The position numbers and the translations under genes were made by a program. A model generated the notes under the pieces. The model did no database searches, was not told the origin of the DNA, and saw only the letters and a program-made list of their open reading frames with translations. A stretch of DNA of 64,000 bases from Propioniferax innocua (GTDB lineage Bacteria > Actinomycetota > Actinomycetes > Propionibacteriales > Propionibacteriaceae), in the NCBI RefSeq assembly GCF_006716235.1, contig NZ_VFOR01000001.1:434001-498000 (forward strand). The letters run 5' to 3'. Position 1 is the first letter of the stretch, and every line of letters starts with the position of its first letter. Positions 1 through 9,720 of the stretch are shown piece after piece.

Positions 1-1343
1 GCCTGTTCCAAGTGTTCGGTCCCCGGTGCGTAACCCTCACGGTCGGCGGCTCCGGGGCTGAAGAGGATGACCGGTTTGTTCTCGGCGACGGCTCGGGCGA
101 TACGGAAGAACTTGCGCGGGTTTCCGATGCGGTCCAACGAAAGGATGCAGATCTCGGTGTCATCGGCCTCGAGCCAGTGGTGCAGGACATCGTTGTTGGT
201 CACATCCGCGCGCATGCCGCTGGAGATGAATGTCGAGAGCCCCAACTTCTGGTCCAGGGCCGTGGCCAACAGGATCACACCCACCGAGGACGACTGCGTG
301 AAGACGCCCACCCGTCCGCGACGTGGCATGGGGGCGGGGCTCGCATTGAGGCTCACCTCCGGGTTGGTGTTTATCATGCCCAGAGCGTCAGGCCCGATGG
401 CCCGCAGACCATGGCGTCGGGCCAAAGCCACGACCTCGCGGTTGGCGTCGAACCCGTACTCCCCGCTGTGCAGCACGACCATGCCGAAGGCGTTCTGGGC
501 CGCGGCCGCGTGCACCGCGTCGGGCAATTCATCCAGCGGCAGCGAGACCACCATCAGGTCGATGTCACCGGCCTCCGAGACGGTGGCCGCAGTGGGCACA
601 CCGTGAACCTCTCCCCCGTCAACGGGAACAGCGACGACCGACCCGTGATAACCCCCCGCCAGGATCGAGGTGATGATCGGCCGCAGATCGTCGGCCCGAC
701 TCACCAGTGCGATTCTCTTCGGATGCAGCAGACGCTGCACCGATGTGGCCTCGGCGCGTCGCTCTCGCCGGAGCATCACCTCCAGTGAGGTGTCGGTGGG
801 GAGGATCGGGAACTCCACCATGATCATGCCGTCCTCGAACTCACGGCTCACGGTGTATCCGGCTGCTGCGAACACCTGGGCCATACGTCGGTTCTGCGGC
901 AGCACTTCGGCGACGAAACGGCTGAGCCCGCTTTCCCGCGCGGCCTCGGCAAGGTGTTCCAACAGGATCGGCCCGACGCCTCGCCCCTGCACACTGTCCT
1001 CGACGAGGAAGGCGACCTCGGCGTCGGTGTCGTTGATCTTGTCGTAACGCCCCACCGCGATCATGTCATCACCGAGCATCAGGATGAGCGCCACCCGTTG
1101 GTCGTGATCCACATGCGTGAACCGGTGGACGTCCTTGTCGGTGAGCACGGGATAGGGGGCGAAGAACCGCAGGTACTTGGATTCGGGGGAAACCCGCGCG
1201 TAGAAGTCCACGAGGCGTTCGGCATCCTCGGGCGTGATCGGACGGAGGTGTGCGGTACCTCCGTCACTGAGGAGGACGTCGGCCTCCCATGACGCGGGAT
1301 AGTCGGCGACCTCGGGGGCTGGACCGGCATCGTCGGAAGTCAC
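1..1343 (-). CDS. GNAT acetyltransferase fused to acyl-CoA synthetase-like (NDP-forming) domain, Pat-like; 3' end cut off
   Basis: The open frame runs off the left edge; about 447 codons are visible. Residues ~15-170 form a GNAT domain: it opens with TAHLRPITPEDAERLVDFY and has an acetyl-CoA loop-like VEDSVQGRGVGPILLEHL. After residue ~200 comes a Rossmann/CoA-binding domain of the ADP-forming acyl-CoA synthetase type (GYHGSVVAVPVDGGEV, then GPDALGMINTNPEVSLNA). In actinobacteria this fusion is usually annotated as a bifunctional GNAT / acetate-CoA ligase-like protein, and some members acetylate lysines of AMP-forming acyl-CoA synthetases. The start is GTG at 1343, with a TACAGT -10 seven bases upstream, so the mRNA is probably leaderless. 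It is divergent from the acyl-CoA synthetase at 1435, a plausible substrate. Whether the lost part carries the ATP-grasp half cannot be seen. Confidence 0.8.
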   Translation of the reverse strand, partial: MTSDDAGPAPEVADYPASWEADVLLSDGGTAHLRPITPEDAERLVDFYARVSPESKYLRFFAPYPVLTDKDVHRFTHVDHDQRVALILMLGDDMIAVGRYDKINDTDAEVAFLVEDSVQGRGVGPILLEHLAEAARESGLSRFVAEVLPQNRRMAQVFAAAGYTVSREFEDGMIMVEFPILPTDTSLEVMLRRERRAEATSVQRLLHPKRIALVSRADDLRPIITSILAGGYHGSVVAVPVDGGEVHGVPTAATVSEAGDIDLMVVSLPLDELPDAVHAAAAQNAFGMVVLHSGEYGFDANREVVALARRHGLRAIGPDALGMINTNPEVSLNASPAPMPRRGRVGVFTQSSSVGVILLATALDQKLGLSTFISSGMRADVTNNDVLHHWLEADDTEICILSLDRIGNPRKFFRIARAVAENKPVILFSPGAADREGYAPGTEHLEQ

Positions 1344-1350
1344 GTAGGGA

Positions 1351-1356
1351 ACTGTA
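1351..1356 (-). promoter_or_regulatory. -10 hexamer TACAGT for the Pat-like gene
   Basis: Reads TACAGT on the minus strand, 7 nt before the GTG at 1343. This spacing puts the transcription start at or next to the start codon, as in leaderless actinobacterial genes. No clear -35 was identified. Confidence 0.45.
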
Positions 1357-1434
1357 GCCGGATCACCCTGTGATCTGGCAGGCTGCACCCAAGACGACCA
1401 CGTCCATCGCTCTGCTCGTCCCAAAGGAGGGACC

Positions 1435-3123
1435 ATGCCCATGCATCCTGACGTTCTCGCCGCCCGTGATCTCCTGGTGCAGCACCGGACCGATCTCGAC
1501 GCCGCCCGCGCCGCCTTCAGCTGGCCGCGCCCCGACACCTTCAATTTCGTCTCCGACTGGTTCGACGGCCTTGCCGAGACCCAGCCCGAGGAGACGGCCC
1601 TGTGGATCGTGGACGGATCCGGTGACACGCTGACTCGCCTGACCTTCGCTGAACTGGCACAGCGTTCCAAGGAGGCCGCGGCCTTCCTGCAGGAGCAGGG
1701 AATCGGGCGCGGAGACCGGATCCTGGTCATGCTGGGCAATCAGGTGGAGCTGTGGGAAGTGATGCTGGGTGCCATCCGCATCGGCGCGGTGCTGATCCCG
1801 TCCACCCCGCAACTCGCGCCCGACGACCTTCAGGATCGCGTCGCGCGCGGCCATGCAGCGCTCATTGTGGCCAACACCGAAGACACCCCGAAGTTCGCCG
1901 ACGTGGACGAGTCGTGCCGACGCGTCTGTGTCGGCGAGACCGAGGGGTGGACGACATACCAACGCATCGAGGGTGCCGAGCCCACGATCGAGGGAGAGTC
2001 GCGGGCCGACGACCAGCTCCTGCTGTACTTCACCTCGGGCACCACCTCACGCCCCAAGTTGGTGGAGCACACGATGGCGTCCTACCCCATCGGACATCTC
2101 TCGACGATGTACTGGATGGGAGTGCAGCCCGGCGATGTACATCTGAACATCTCCTCGCCGGGGTGGGCCAAGCATGCGTGGTCGAACCTCTTCGCTCCCT
2201 GGCTCGCCGGCGCGACGATCCTGGTGTTCAACTACGCACGTTTCGACGCCGCCTCGCTGCTCCGCGTGCTGAACCATGCCCGCGTCACCACCTTCTGTGC
2301 CCCACCGACCGTGTGGCGCATGTTGGTGCAAAGTGACCTCGCTTCGACCGAGGTGTTCGTGCGCGAGGCGCTGTCTGCCGGTGAGCCGCTGAACCCCGAG
2401 GTGATCTCGCGTATCCAGCAGGCCTGGAATGTGACGATCCGGGACGGCTACGGCCAGACCGAGATGACGTGCTCGGTGGGCAACACCCCCGGTCAGGAGG
2501 TGGTGCATGGGTCGATGGGCAAGCCCCTCCCCGGCTACGACATGGTGCTCATGGACCCCGCGACCGACACCGAGACCGAGAACGAGGGCGAGCTGTGCGT
2601 CCGGCTCGACCCGGCTCCACAGTCACTGATGACCGGCTACCGCGATGACGCCAACACCTTCAACGACGAGAAGAACACCGAGGCGAATCGGGCCGGCGCG
2701 TACCACACCGGCGATGTGGTCTCGCGTGACGAGGATGGACGCATCACCTACGTGGGGCGCGCCGATGATGTGTTCAAGGCGTCCGACTACCGGATCAGCC
2801 CCTTCGAGCTGGAGTCGGTGCTCGTGGAGCACCCCGCGGTGGCCGAGGCGGCCGTGGTGCCCAGCCCCGATCCGCTGCGGCTCGCCGTGCCCAAGGCTCA
2901 TGTGGTGCTCGCCAGCGGGTGGGAACCGAACGAGGAGACCGCCGAGGAGATCCTCCAGTTCGCCCGCACCCATCTGGCTCCGTACAAGCGCATCCGCATT
3001 CTCAAGTTCGGTGACCTGCCCAAGACGATCTCGGGCAAGATCCGGCGTGTGGAATTGCGCAATGCAGCGTCCGAGGAACGTCAACGTGGCGAATTCTGGG
3101 CGTCGGATTTCGACCTGAAGTGA
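1435..3123 (+). CDS. AMP-forming acyl-CoA synthetase (ACSM-like)
   Basis: A 562-aa member of the ANL superfamily, which activates a carboxylic acid with ATP to an acyl-AMP and then an acyl-CoA. Visible motifs are the P-loop LLYFTSGTTSRPKLVEHT near residue 195, DGYGQTEMTC (A5) near 342, YHTGDVVSRDEDGRITYVGR (A7/A8) near 425, and the catalytic-lysine motif PKTISGKIRR with the lysine at residue 535. The layout resembles medium-chain acyl-CoA synthetases (butyrate/isobutyrate class) more than acetyl-CoA synthetase; the acid is not predictable. AAAGGAGG lies a few bases before the ATG at 1435. The divergent Pat-like neighbour suggests control by acetylation of Lys535, an inference from the PKxxSGK target motif of this enzyme class. 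Confidence 0.85.
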   Translation: MPMHPDVLAARDLLVQHRTDLDAARAAFSWPRPDTFNFVSDWFDGLAETQPEETALWIVDGSGDTLTRLTFAELAQRSKEAAAFLQEQGIGRGDRILVMLGNQVELWEVMLGAIRIGAVLIPSTPQLAPDDLQDRVARGHAALIVANTEDTPKFADVDESCRRVCVGETEGWTTYQRIEGAEPTIEGESRADDQLLLYFTSGTTSRPKLVEHTMASYPIGHLSTMYWMGVQPGDVHLNISSPGWAKHAWSNLFAPWLAGATILVFNYARFDAASLLRVLNHARVTTFCAPPTVWRMLVQSDLASTEVFVREALSAGEPLNPEVISRIQQAWNVTIRDGYGQTEMTCSVGNTPGQEVVHGSMGKPLPGYDMVLMDPATDTETENEGELCVRLDPAPQSLMTGYRDDANTFNDEKNTEANRAGAYHTGDVVSRDEDGRITYVGRADDVFKASDYRISPFELESVLVEHPAVAEAAVVPSPDPLRLAVPKAHVVLASGWEPNEETAEEILQFARTHLAPYKRIRILKFGDLPKTISGKIRRVELRNAASEERQRGEFWASDFDLK

Positions 3124-3172
3124 TCCCGCGGCGCCCCGGGTGATCGGCTCCACATCATCGGCCCGGGGTCGC

Positions 3173-3178
3173 TAGGCT
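3173..3178 (+). promoter_or_regulatory. -10 hexamer TAGGCT for the App1-type gene
   Basis: TAGGCT followed by 7 nt and then ATG at 3186. No Shine-Dalgarno sequence lies between, so transcription probably begins at the ATG. Confidence 0.45.
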
Positions 3179-3185
3179 GCGCAAC

Positions 3186-4229
3186 ATGAGTCGACCCTTC
3201 TTCGCCGCTCGCCTCGAGTACCTCCTGAACGTCAAGCGCAACGCGAGAGCACGCAATCGTGCCTGGAGCGAGGAAGTCGTTCCCTACACCGGATACGGCT
3301 CATCCAAGTTCATCCGTGTGCTGGCGCGGGTGCTGCTCACGCCCGATGAGGCCACACCGGGCTTGGCTTGGTGGGGTGATGTCAGCCCCCTGGCACAGCG
3401 GGGTTGGCGGAACTTCGTCAATCTGCCGGCCGTGGACGCGACGGTGACCGTGCGTGTGGGTGATGAGGAGTACCAGGTCGAAACCAACCGTAACGGGCAC
3501 GTCGACCAGCGCTTCCCCGTCCGTGGGCTGGAGCCCGGATGGCACAGCGTCGAGATCACCTCGGGATCATCGACGGTGACGGCACCGATCATCATCATCG
3601 ACCCCGATCAGGAGTACGGCCTGGTCTCCGACATCGACGACACGATCATCTCCACCTCGCTGCCCCGCCCGATGCTGGCGGCGTGGAACACGTTCGTGCT
3701 GCAGGAGTCCGCGCGTCAGGCCGTGCCGGGCATGGCCGAGATGTACCGTGCGCTTCTCGCCGATCATCCACAGGCGCCCGTCGTCTACGTCTCCACAGGC
3801 GCTTGGAACACCGCGCCGACGCTGAATCGTTTCCTCAATCATCACGGGTACCCACGCGGTCCCCTGCTGCTGACCGACTGGGGCCCGACCAACTCGGGAT
3901 GGTTCAGGTCGGGGCAGGAACACAAGCGAACGTGCCTGCGCGATCTCGCCATCGACTTCCCGAAGATCAAGTGGATCCTCATCGGCGACGACGGCCAGCA
4001 CGACCCCGCGTTGTACGGCGAGTTCGCCGAATCGCACCCCGACCGGGTGTCGGTGATCGGGCTCCGTGAACTCACCCCGGGGGAACAGGTGCTGGCACAC
4101 GGAACGCTCGGCTCGCTGGAATCGGGCCAGACGAGCAATGTGGCCGTTCCCGAGGTCCGGGCCGGTGACGGCCACGAACTCCTTCCCCTCGTGCAACGTG
4201 AACTCGCACACGAGGCGCGCAGCGTCTGA
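3186..4229 (+). CDS. App1-family phosphatase (DUF2183), phosphatidate phosphatase-like
   Basis: 347 aa. The catalytic core starts near residue 145 with the HAD-type signature SDIDDTIISTS (DxDxT), followed by VYVSTGAWNTAP (motif II Ser/Thr) and ILIGDDGQHDPALYGEF (motif IV acidic residues). The first ~140 residues form the usual beta-rich App1 N-terminal part. Yeast App1 dephosphorylates phosphatidic acid; the bacterial members are mostly uncharacterised, so a lipid-phosphate substrate is inference. There is no signal peptide or membrane segment. The gene stands alone between the acyl-CoA synthetase and parC. Confidence 0.8.
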   Translation: MSRPFFAARLEYLLNVKRNARARNRAWSEEVVPYTGYGSSKFIRVLARVLLTPDEATPGLAWWGDVSPLAQRGWRNFVNLPAVDATVTVRVGDEEYQVETNRNGHVDQRFPVRGLEPGWHSVEITSGSSTVTAPIIIIDPDQEYGLVSDIDDTIISTSLPRPMLAAWNTFVLQESARQAVPGMAEMYRALLADHPQAPVVYVSTGAWNTAPTLNRFLNHHGYPRGPLLLTDWGPTNSGWFRSGQEHKRTCLRDLAIDFPKIKWILIGDDGQHDPALYGEFAESHPDRVSVIGLRELTPGEQVLAHGTLGSLESGQTSNVAVPEVRAGDGHELLPLVQRELAHEARSV

Positions 4230-4369
4230 CGTCCCACATCTCACCGGCCAGCGGCCGCAAATCAGAGGACACGCAGCGTCAGCGCCCCGGGAGCGGCGTC
4301 GTCTCTGGAAGGATGACGATGCTCAGGGCCGGAAGGCCAGGTGTGATGCATGAAGGGACCCACTGAACG

Positions 4370-6781
4370 ATGGCGCGCAGGACGACCGAGCCGCCCGAGG
4401 AGATCGAGGACAACGTTCTCGACGTCGATGTCTCCTCGGAGATGCAGACGTCCTTCCTCGAATACGCCTATTCGGTCATCTACGCCCGCGCGCTCCCCGA
4501 TGCCCGCGACGGACTCAAGCCCGTCCAGCGCCGCATCCTCTTCGCGATGCAGGAGATGAACCTGCGCCCGGACCGTGGTCACGTCAAGAGCTCGCGTGTG
4601 GTCGGCCAGGTGATGGGCCTCTACCACCCGCACGGTGACACCGCGATCTACGACGCCCTGGTGCGCCTGTCCCAGGACTGGACCATGCGTCTGCCGGTCA
4701 TCGACGGTCACGGCAACTTCGGCTCCCCCGACGCTGGCCCGGCCGCCATGCGTTACACCGAGTGCCGTCTTGCACCGGCAGCGCTGGCGATGACCGACGA
4801 ACTCGATCAGGACACCGTCGACTTCCGCCCCAACTATGACGGGCGCGAACGCGAACCCGTCGTGCTCCCAGCGGCCTTCCCGAACCTTCTCGTCAACGGC
4901 ACCACGGGAATCGCGGTGGGCATGGCCACCAACATCGCTCCACACAACCTGGGCGAAGTGATTCGCGCGCTGCGTCACATGCTGAAACATCCGAATGCAC
5001 AGCTCGAGACGCTCATGCGCTACATCCCCGGCCCCGACCTGCCCACCGGTGGCCGCATCATCGGCCTTGGTGGGATCGCCGACGCCTACGCGACCGGCCG
5101 AGGAACCTTCAAGATCCGCGCCACCATCAAGATCGAGAAGGTCAGCCCCCGACGTCAGGGCATCGTGGTCACCGAGCTGCCGTGGACCGTCGGCCCCGAG
5201 AAGGTCATGGAGCAGATCAAGGGGCTGGTCCAGAACAAGAAGATCCAGGGCATCGCCGAGGTGGCCGACCTCAGCGAACGTGGCGGAACACGTCTGGTCA
5301 TCGAGGTCAAGAACGGTTTCAACCCCGAGGCCGTGGCCGAGAAACTGTTCCAGCGCACGAAGTTGCAGGACAGCTTCAGCATCAACTCCGTCGCCCTCGT
5401 CGAGGGACAGCCACGGACGCTGGGGCTGCGCGACATGCTGCAGGTCTATCTGGATCACCGTCTCGAGGTGACGCTGCGACGCACCACATTCAACCGCGAC
5501 AAGGCGCTGGAGCGTCTACATCTTGTGGAGGGTCTGCTGATCGCGATCCTCGACATCGATGATGTGATCGCGATCATCCGCAGCTCCGAGAATGCCGGTG
5601 AGGCCCGCGAACGCCTCATCGAGGTCTTCGAGCTGACCGAGACGCAGGCCAACTACATCCTGGACATGCAGCTGCGTCGTCTGACGAAGTTCTCCCGCAT
5701 CGAGCTGGAGAGCGAGCGCGATGAGCTTCGTGCCCGGATCGACGAGCTCACCGAGATCATCGAGAACGACGCACGTCTCCGTGAAGTCGTGGACGGGGAG
5801 CTGGCACAGGTGGCCGAGACCTACGGCACCCCGCGTCGCACCGTGCTGCTCGAATCGAGCGGGGTCACCTCCACCGCCGCACCACTCGAGGTTCCCGATG
5901 ATCCATGCCGTGTGATCCTCGGCGCCACGGGACGCATCGCCCGCGTCGACCATGAGGGCGCACTCCCTGCACGGCAGGAACGTGACCGACATGATGTGCT
6001 CGTCAGCGATGTCGCCACCACCGCACGCAGCGAGATCGGCGTCGTCACCAACCGCGGACGCCTCGTGCGCCTCAACGTGCTCGATCTTCCGTCGGTGCCG
6101 GCCACAGCGCAGGCCCCCAACCTCACCGGCGGTTCCCCCGTCGCCGATGTGGTCGACCTCGACCCTGACGAGAAGGTCCTGTTCCTCACGACCCTCGACC
6201 CTGAATCGGCTGGCCTCGCGCTCGGCACCCGCCAGGGCGTGGTCAAGCGCGTCAAGCCCGAGATCCTGGGCCGTGACGACTGGGACGTGATCTCCCTGGC
6301 CGAAGGCGATGAGGTGGTCGGCGGCTGTGAACTGCCCTCGGACGATCTTGAGCTGGCGTTCATCACCTCCGACGCCCAACTGCTCCACTTCTCGGCGAGC
6401 TTGGTACGTCCCCAGGGCCGCACCGGTGGTGGCGTGGCGGGAATACGGTTGGCCGCCGACGCCACCGTGAGGTTCTTCGGCGCCGTCGGCGACGACGCCC
6501 AGGTGGTCACCGTCGCCGGTTCGGATGCCCTGCCCGGCACCGACGGCGGCAGCGTCAAGGTCACTCCCCTGTCGGAATATCCGAGCAAGGGCCGGGCCAC
6601 GGCTGGCGTCCGCTGTCACCGGTTCCTCAAAGGCGAGTCGACGCTGTCACTCGCCTGGGTCGGGGCTGCACCGATCGCGGGCCAGGCCTCCGGAGCACCG
6701 ACGGACCTGCCTGCCGAGCACGGCCGACGCGATGGTTCGGGCGTGCCCGCAGGCGGGCCCATCGATGTGTTGGGACGCTGA
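4370..6781 (+). CDS. parC: DNA topoisomerase IV subunit A
   Basis: 803-aa type IIA topoisomerase A subunit, which breaks and rejoins DNA. The winged-helix/tower part opens with [20 protein letters not shown] near residue 35, and the active-site tyrosine is in [11 protein letters not shown] near residue 125. The C-terminal beta-pinwheel (from ~500) has a divergent box [10 protein letters not shown] instead of the gyrase GyrA-box QRRGGKG. Together with the ParE homologue at 16849, this supports topoisomerase IV over gyrase. ATG at 4370 follows a GAAGGGA about 15 bases upstream, an unusually long spacing. Its stop is only 3 bp from the convergent lutC end, with no hairpin visible between. Confidence 0.85.
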   Translation: MARRTTEPPEEIEDNVLDVDVSSEMQTSFLEYAYSVIYARALPDARDGLKPVQRRILFAMQEMNLRPDRGHVKSSRVVGQVMGLYHPHGDTAIYDALVRLSQDWTMRLPVIDGHGNFGSPDAGPAAMRYTECRLAPAALAMTDELDQDTVDFRPNYDGREREPVVLPAAFPNLLVNGTTGIAVGMATNIAPHNLGEVIRALRHMLKHPNAQLETLMRYIPGPDLPTGGRIIGLGGIADAYATGRGTFKIRATIKIEKVSPRRQGIVVTELPWTVGPEKVMEQIKGLVQNKKIQGIAEVADLSERGGTRLVIEVKNGFNPEAVAEKLFQRTKLQDSFSINSVALVEGQPRTLGLRDMLQVYLDHRLEVTLRRTTFNRDKALERLHLVEGLLIAILDIDDVIAIIRSSENAGEARERLIEVFELTETQANYILDMQLRRLTKFSRIELESERDELRARIDELTEIIENDARLREVVDGELAQVAETYGTPRRTVLLESSGVTSTAAPLEVPDDPCRVILGATGRIARVDHEGALPARQERDRHDVLVSDVATTARSEIGVVTNRGRLVRLNVLDLPSVPATAQAPNLTGGSPVADVVDLDPDEKVLFLTTLDPESAGLALGTRQGVVKRVKPEILGRDDWDVISLAEGDEVVGGCELPSDDLELAFITSDAQLLHFSASLVRPQGRTGGGVAGIRLAADATVRFFGAVGDDAQVVTVAGSDALPGTDGGSVKVTPLSEYPSKGRATAGVRCHRFLKGESTLSLAWVGAAPIAGQASGAPTDLPAEHGRRDGSGVPAGGPIDVLGR

Positions 6782-6784
6782 GGC

Positions 6785-7429
6785 TCACTCCACCACGATC
6801 ACGTACAACGTCCTTGGTCCGTGGACGCCCTCCACGCGGCTGAGCTCGATGTCGCTGGTCGCCGAACCACCGCTGAGCCATGTGACCGGAAGACCATGAC
6901 GAAGGGCGGGCTTGAGTGCGTTGATCCCTTCAGGCACATCGCTGACGATCTGATCGGCGCGCACGACACACAGGTGCCGATCCGGCAGCAGCGTCAAGGC
7001 GCGTCGCCCCTGCCCCGTGGAGTGGTCGAGCGCGATGGTTCCCGAATCGGCCATGGCCACCGCACATGTGCTGATGACGCTGTCGATGGCGTTGAGTTCG
7101 GCATGGCTCAGGGGTCCCTCGTCCGAACACAGGTCGATGTCGGTGAGAGGTTCGGTCCAAGCCTCCGGGATCCCTTCGGGAACCACCAGCCGCTCAGTCC
7201 CCAACCGGCGGATCGCCTCGGAGATCTCCACCGGCAGATCGGACTGCGGAACACGCACCACCGTGGCCCCGTAGTCCTCGACCTTGATGACGAAGTCTTC
7301 GATGATGTCCTCGGTCGGCAGGGCGGTTCCGTAGGTCCAGGTGATCGGGATGTCGACCTCAGGGTCTGCCTCCTGCACATCGGCAAGAGCACCCCGGATC
7401 TTGTTCAGGATCGCTTCCTTGGCCGTCAT
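6785..7429 (-). CDS. lutC: Lactate utilisation protein C (LUD domain)
   Basis: 214-aa LUD-domain protein, third subunit of the LutABC L-lactate dehydrogenase system that oxidises L-lactate to pyruvate. Family-typical features are MADSGTIALDHSTGQGRRAL near residue 130 and VVRADQIVSDVPEGINAL. A longer frame could begin at 7456, but ATG at 7429 fits better: it overlaps the lutB stop by one base (TGATG), meaning translational coupling. It is the last gene of the lldP-lutA-lutB-lutC operon. Confidence 0.9.
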   Translation of the reverse strand: MTAKEAILNKIRGALADVQEADPEVDIPITWTYGTALPTEDIIEDFVIKVEDYGATVVRVPQSDLPVEISEAIRRLGTERLVVPEGIPEAWTEPLTDIDLCSDEGPLSHAELNAIDSVISTCAVAMADSGTIALDHSTGQGRRALTLLPDRHLCVVRADQIVSDVPEGINALKPALRHGLPVTWLSGGSATSDIELSRVEGVHGPRTLYVIVVE

Positions 7430-8925
7430 CACTTGCCCTCCCTGTGCGTGCGCCACCAGGCGCGGAATGTCTCACTCGGCGGTGGTTCGGCGTCACGTGC
7501 CTGAAGCCATCGTGAAGCCAACGGCATGGGCATGGGCCCGAGCCAACGTTCACGGAAGACTCGACCGGCCATGCGGGAGCCCCAGTGCACTTTCTCCAGG
7601 TGGCTGCCACTGGACATGGCCCAGGTGGTCGACTTCATCAGGCCCTGCTCGATCGTGGGACGCTTCGCCGTCTTGTGCTCGACGACCTTGTTCCGCAGGT
7701 GGACCAGGATGTCGGTGAACGGGATCTTCACCGGGCACACCTCGTTGCAGGCCCCGCACAGCGTCGACGCGAACGGCAGTGCCTGGTCCACCTTGCTGTC
7801 CAGGCCCCGCAGCTGTGGATTGAGGATCGCCCCGATCGGGCCGGGGTACGGGCTCCCGTAGGCGTGTCCTCCTGCCCGTTCATAGACCGGGCAGATGTTC
7901 AGACAGGCCGAGCAGCGGATGCATCGCAACGCGGCTCGTCCCACTGGATCGGCCAGAACATCGCTGCGCCCGTTGTCGAGCAGGACCACGTGGAGGTCCT
8001 GCGGCCCATCACCGGGACGGACGCCGGTCCACATCGAGGTGTATGGGTTCATACGTTCCCCGGTCGAGGACCTCGGGAGCAGCTTGAGGAAGACCTCCAG
8101 ATCATCCAGCGTCGGCACGATCTTCTCGATCCCCACCACCGACACCAGTGTCTCGGGCAGCGTCAGGCACATGCGGCCGTTGCCCTCCGATTCGACGATG
8201 ACCAACGTGCCGGTCTCGGCCACGATGAAATTGCCGCCGGAGACGGCCATCTTGGCCCGCAGGAACTTCTCACGCAGATGAGCCCGTGCCGCATTGGTGA
8301 GTTCGGTCGGCTCGTTCGAGAGCCCTTCGGGAGCCGGAGCCCCGTACCGTCCCATCTCCTCGGTGAAGATGTCGCGGACCTCGGTGCGGTTGCGGTGGAT
8401 GGCCGGGACGAGGATGTGGCTGGGCAGATCGTGTCCGAGTTGGACGATGAGTTCGGCCAGGTCGGTCTCCCAAGCGGCGATCCCCTCGGCCTCCAGGTGC
8501 TCGTTGAGGTCGGTCTCCTGGGTCACCATCGATTTGATCTTCACGATCTCTTCGATCTGTTTCGCCTTGGCGATGTCGGAGACGATCCGGTTGGCCTCCT
8601 CGCCGTCACGGGCCCAATGCACCGTGACGCCGGCCGCGGTCATCGCTTCCTCCGCCTGCACAAGGTATTTGTCCAGGTGCCGCCCGACGCGGTCCTTGAT
8701 CTGCTCGGCGGCGGTGCGCAGTTCCTCCCAGTTCTCCACCTCCGATGCCCGCAGCACACGCTTCTCGCGGATCACGTGGGTGGCATGGGAGAGGTTCTTG
8801 CGTTGCTGGGACAGCTGCAGTTCGGTCTTGACCGCTTCGGGGAAGGGAGGGATTCCCAGCCAGGTTCCCGGTTTCGGCGTCAGCCGTGGCTTGTCGGCGG
8901 TGAGGGTCTTGTCAGATGCGGTCAT
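7429..8925 (-). CDS. lutB: Lactate utilisation protein B, iron-sulfur LUD protein
   Basis: 498 aa. The N-terminal ~300 residues form a LUD domain, including the AVSGGNFIVAETGTLVIVES region. Two [4Fe-4S] cysteine clusters follow, CIRCSACLNICPVYERAGGH and CGACNEVCPVKIP. It passes electrons between LutC/LutA and the respiratory chain during L-lactate oxidation. ATG at 8925 overlaps the lutA stop (ATGA) and its own stop overlaps lutC (TGATG), so the three subunits should be made together. Confidence 0.93.
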   Translation of the reverse strand: MTASDKTLTADKPRLTPKPGTWLGIPPFPEAVKTELQLSQQRKNLSHATHVIREKRVLRASEVENWEELRTAAEQIKDRVGRHLDKYLVQAEEAMTAAGVTVHWARDGEEANRIVSDIAKAKQIEEIVKIKSMVTQETDLNEHLEAEGIAAWETDLAELIVQLGHDLPSHILVPAIHRNRTEVRDIFTEEMGRYGAPAPEGLSNEPTELTNAARAHLREKFLRAKMAVSGGNFIVAETGTLVIVESEGNGRMCLTLPETLVSVVGIEKIVPTLDDLEVFLKLLPRSSTGERMNPYTSMWTGVRPGDGPQDLHVVLLDNGRSDVLADPVGRAALRCIRCSACLNICPVYERAGGHAYGSPYPGPIGAILNPQLRGLDSKVDQALPFASTLCGACNEVCPVKIPFTDILVHLRNKVVEHKTAKRPTIEQGLMKSTTWAMSSGSHLEKVHWGSRMAGRVFRERWLGPMPMPLASRWLQARDAEPPPSETFRAWWRTHREGK

Positions 8926-9710
8926 CGGGTCTCCTCCTGCGTGCTGGCCAGGATCTCGGCGAGGTGAATGGTGCGGACGCCGGTGCGCCCTCGGTGCAGG
9001 ACGCCGCCGATGTTCATCAGGCAGGCATGGTCACCGGCCACGAGGTACTCGGCTCCGGTACTGAATGCATTACGGGCCTTGTCCGAGGCCATGGCGATGG
9101 AGACATCGGGGTTCTTCAACGAGAACGTCCCGCCGAAACCACAGCACTGCTCGGCCTCGGGCAGATCGATGACCTCGATCCCGCCCACGGCACGCAGCAG
9201 GCGCAACGGCTTGTCCCCCACTTTGGCGATGCGGGCGGAGTGACACGTCGGGTGATAGGTCACCTTGTGTGGGAACCATGCGCCCACGTCCTCGACGCCG
9301 AGGACGTCGATGAGGAACTCGGAGAGATCGCGGGTGGCAGCGGCTGTCTGGGAGGCTTCCCGTGCGAGGGCGGCGTCACCGGCGCGGTCGGCGAGCATCT
9401 CGTGCTGGTGACGCACCGACCCGACGCAGGAGCCGGAGGGGGCGATCACGTGGTCGTATCCGCCGAAGGCATCGACGTAGTTCTTGACGGTGGACAGGCC
9501 CTCGTCGAAGTAGCCGGTGTTGGTCATGATCTGGCCGCAGCAGGTCTGTTTGCGGGGGAACTCCACTCGACAGCCGAGTCGTTCCAGGATCTGAACCACG
9601 GCCTTGGGGATCGAGGGCTTCATCGTGTCGGTGATGCAGGTGGCGAACAGGGCGACGGTGAGGCCTTCCCCCGGACGCTCCCTGTGTGTGGGCTGTGTGG
9701 TGACGGTCAT
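8922..9710 (-). CDS. lutA: Lactate utilisation protein A, (Fe-S) oxidoreductase
   Basis: 262 aa, two CCG-domain protein of the GlpC/HdrB class. The cysteine motifs are RKQTCCGQIMTNTGY near residue 55, the second-half segment with PTCHSARIAKVG near 150, and EQCCGFGGTFSLKNPD near 185. These CCG repeats bind the non-canonical iron-sulfur clusters of this family. AAAGG lies about 9 nt before the ATG at 9710. There is a 10-bp gap from lldP upstream and a 4-bp overlap with lutB downstream. Confidence 0.92.
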   Translation of the reverse strand: MTVTTQPTHRERPGEGLTVALFATCITDTMKPSIPKAVVQILERLGCRVEFPRKQTCCGQIMTNTGYFDEGLSTVKNYVDAFGGYDHVIAPSGSCVGSVRHQHEMLADRAGDAALAREASQTAAATRDLSEFLIDVLGVEDVGAWFPHKVTYHPTCHSARIAKVGDKPLRLLRAVGGIEVIDLPEAEQCCGFGGTFSLKNPDVSIAMASDKARNAFSTGAEYLVAGDHACLMNIGGVLHRGRTGVRTIHLAEILASTQEETR

Positions 9711-9720
9711 GGGATGCCTT

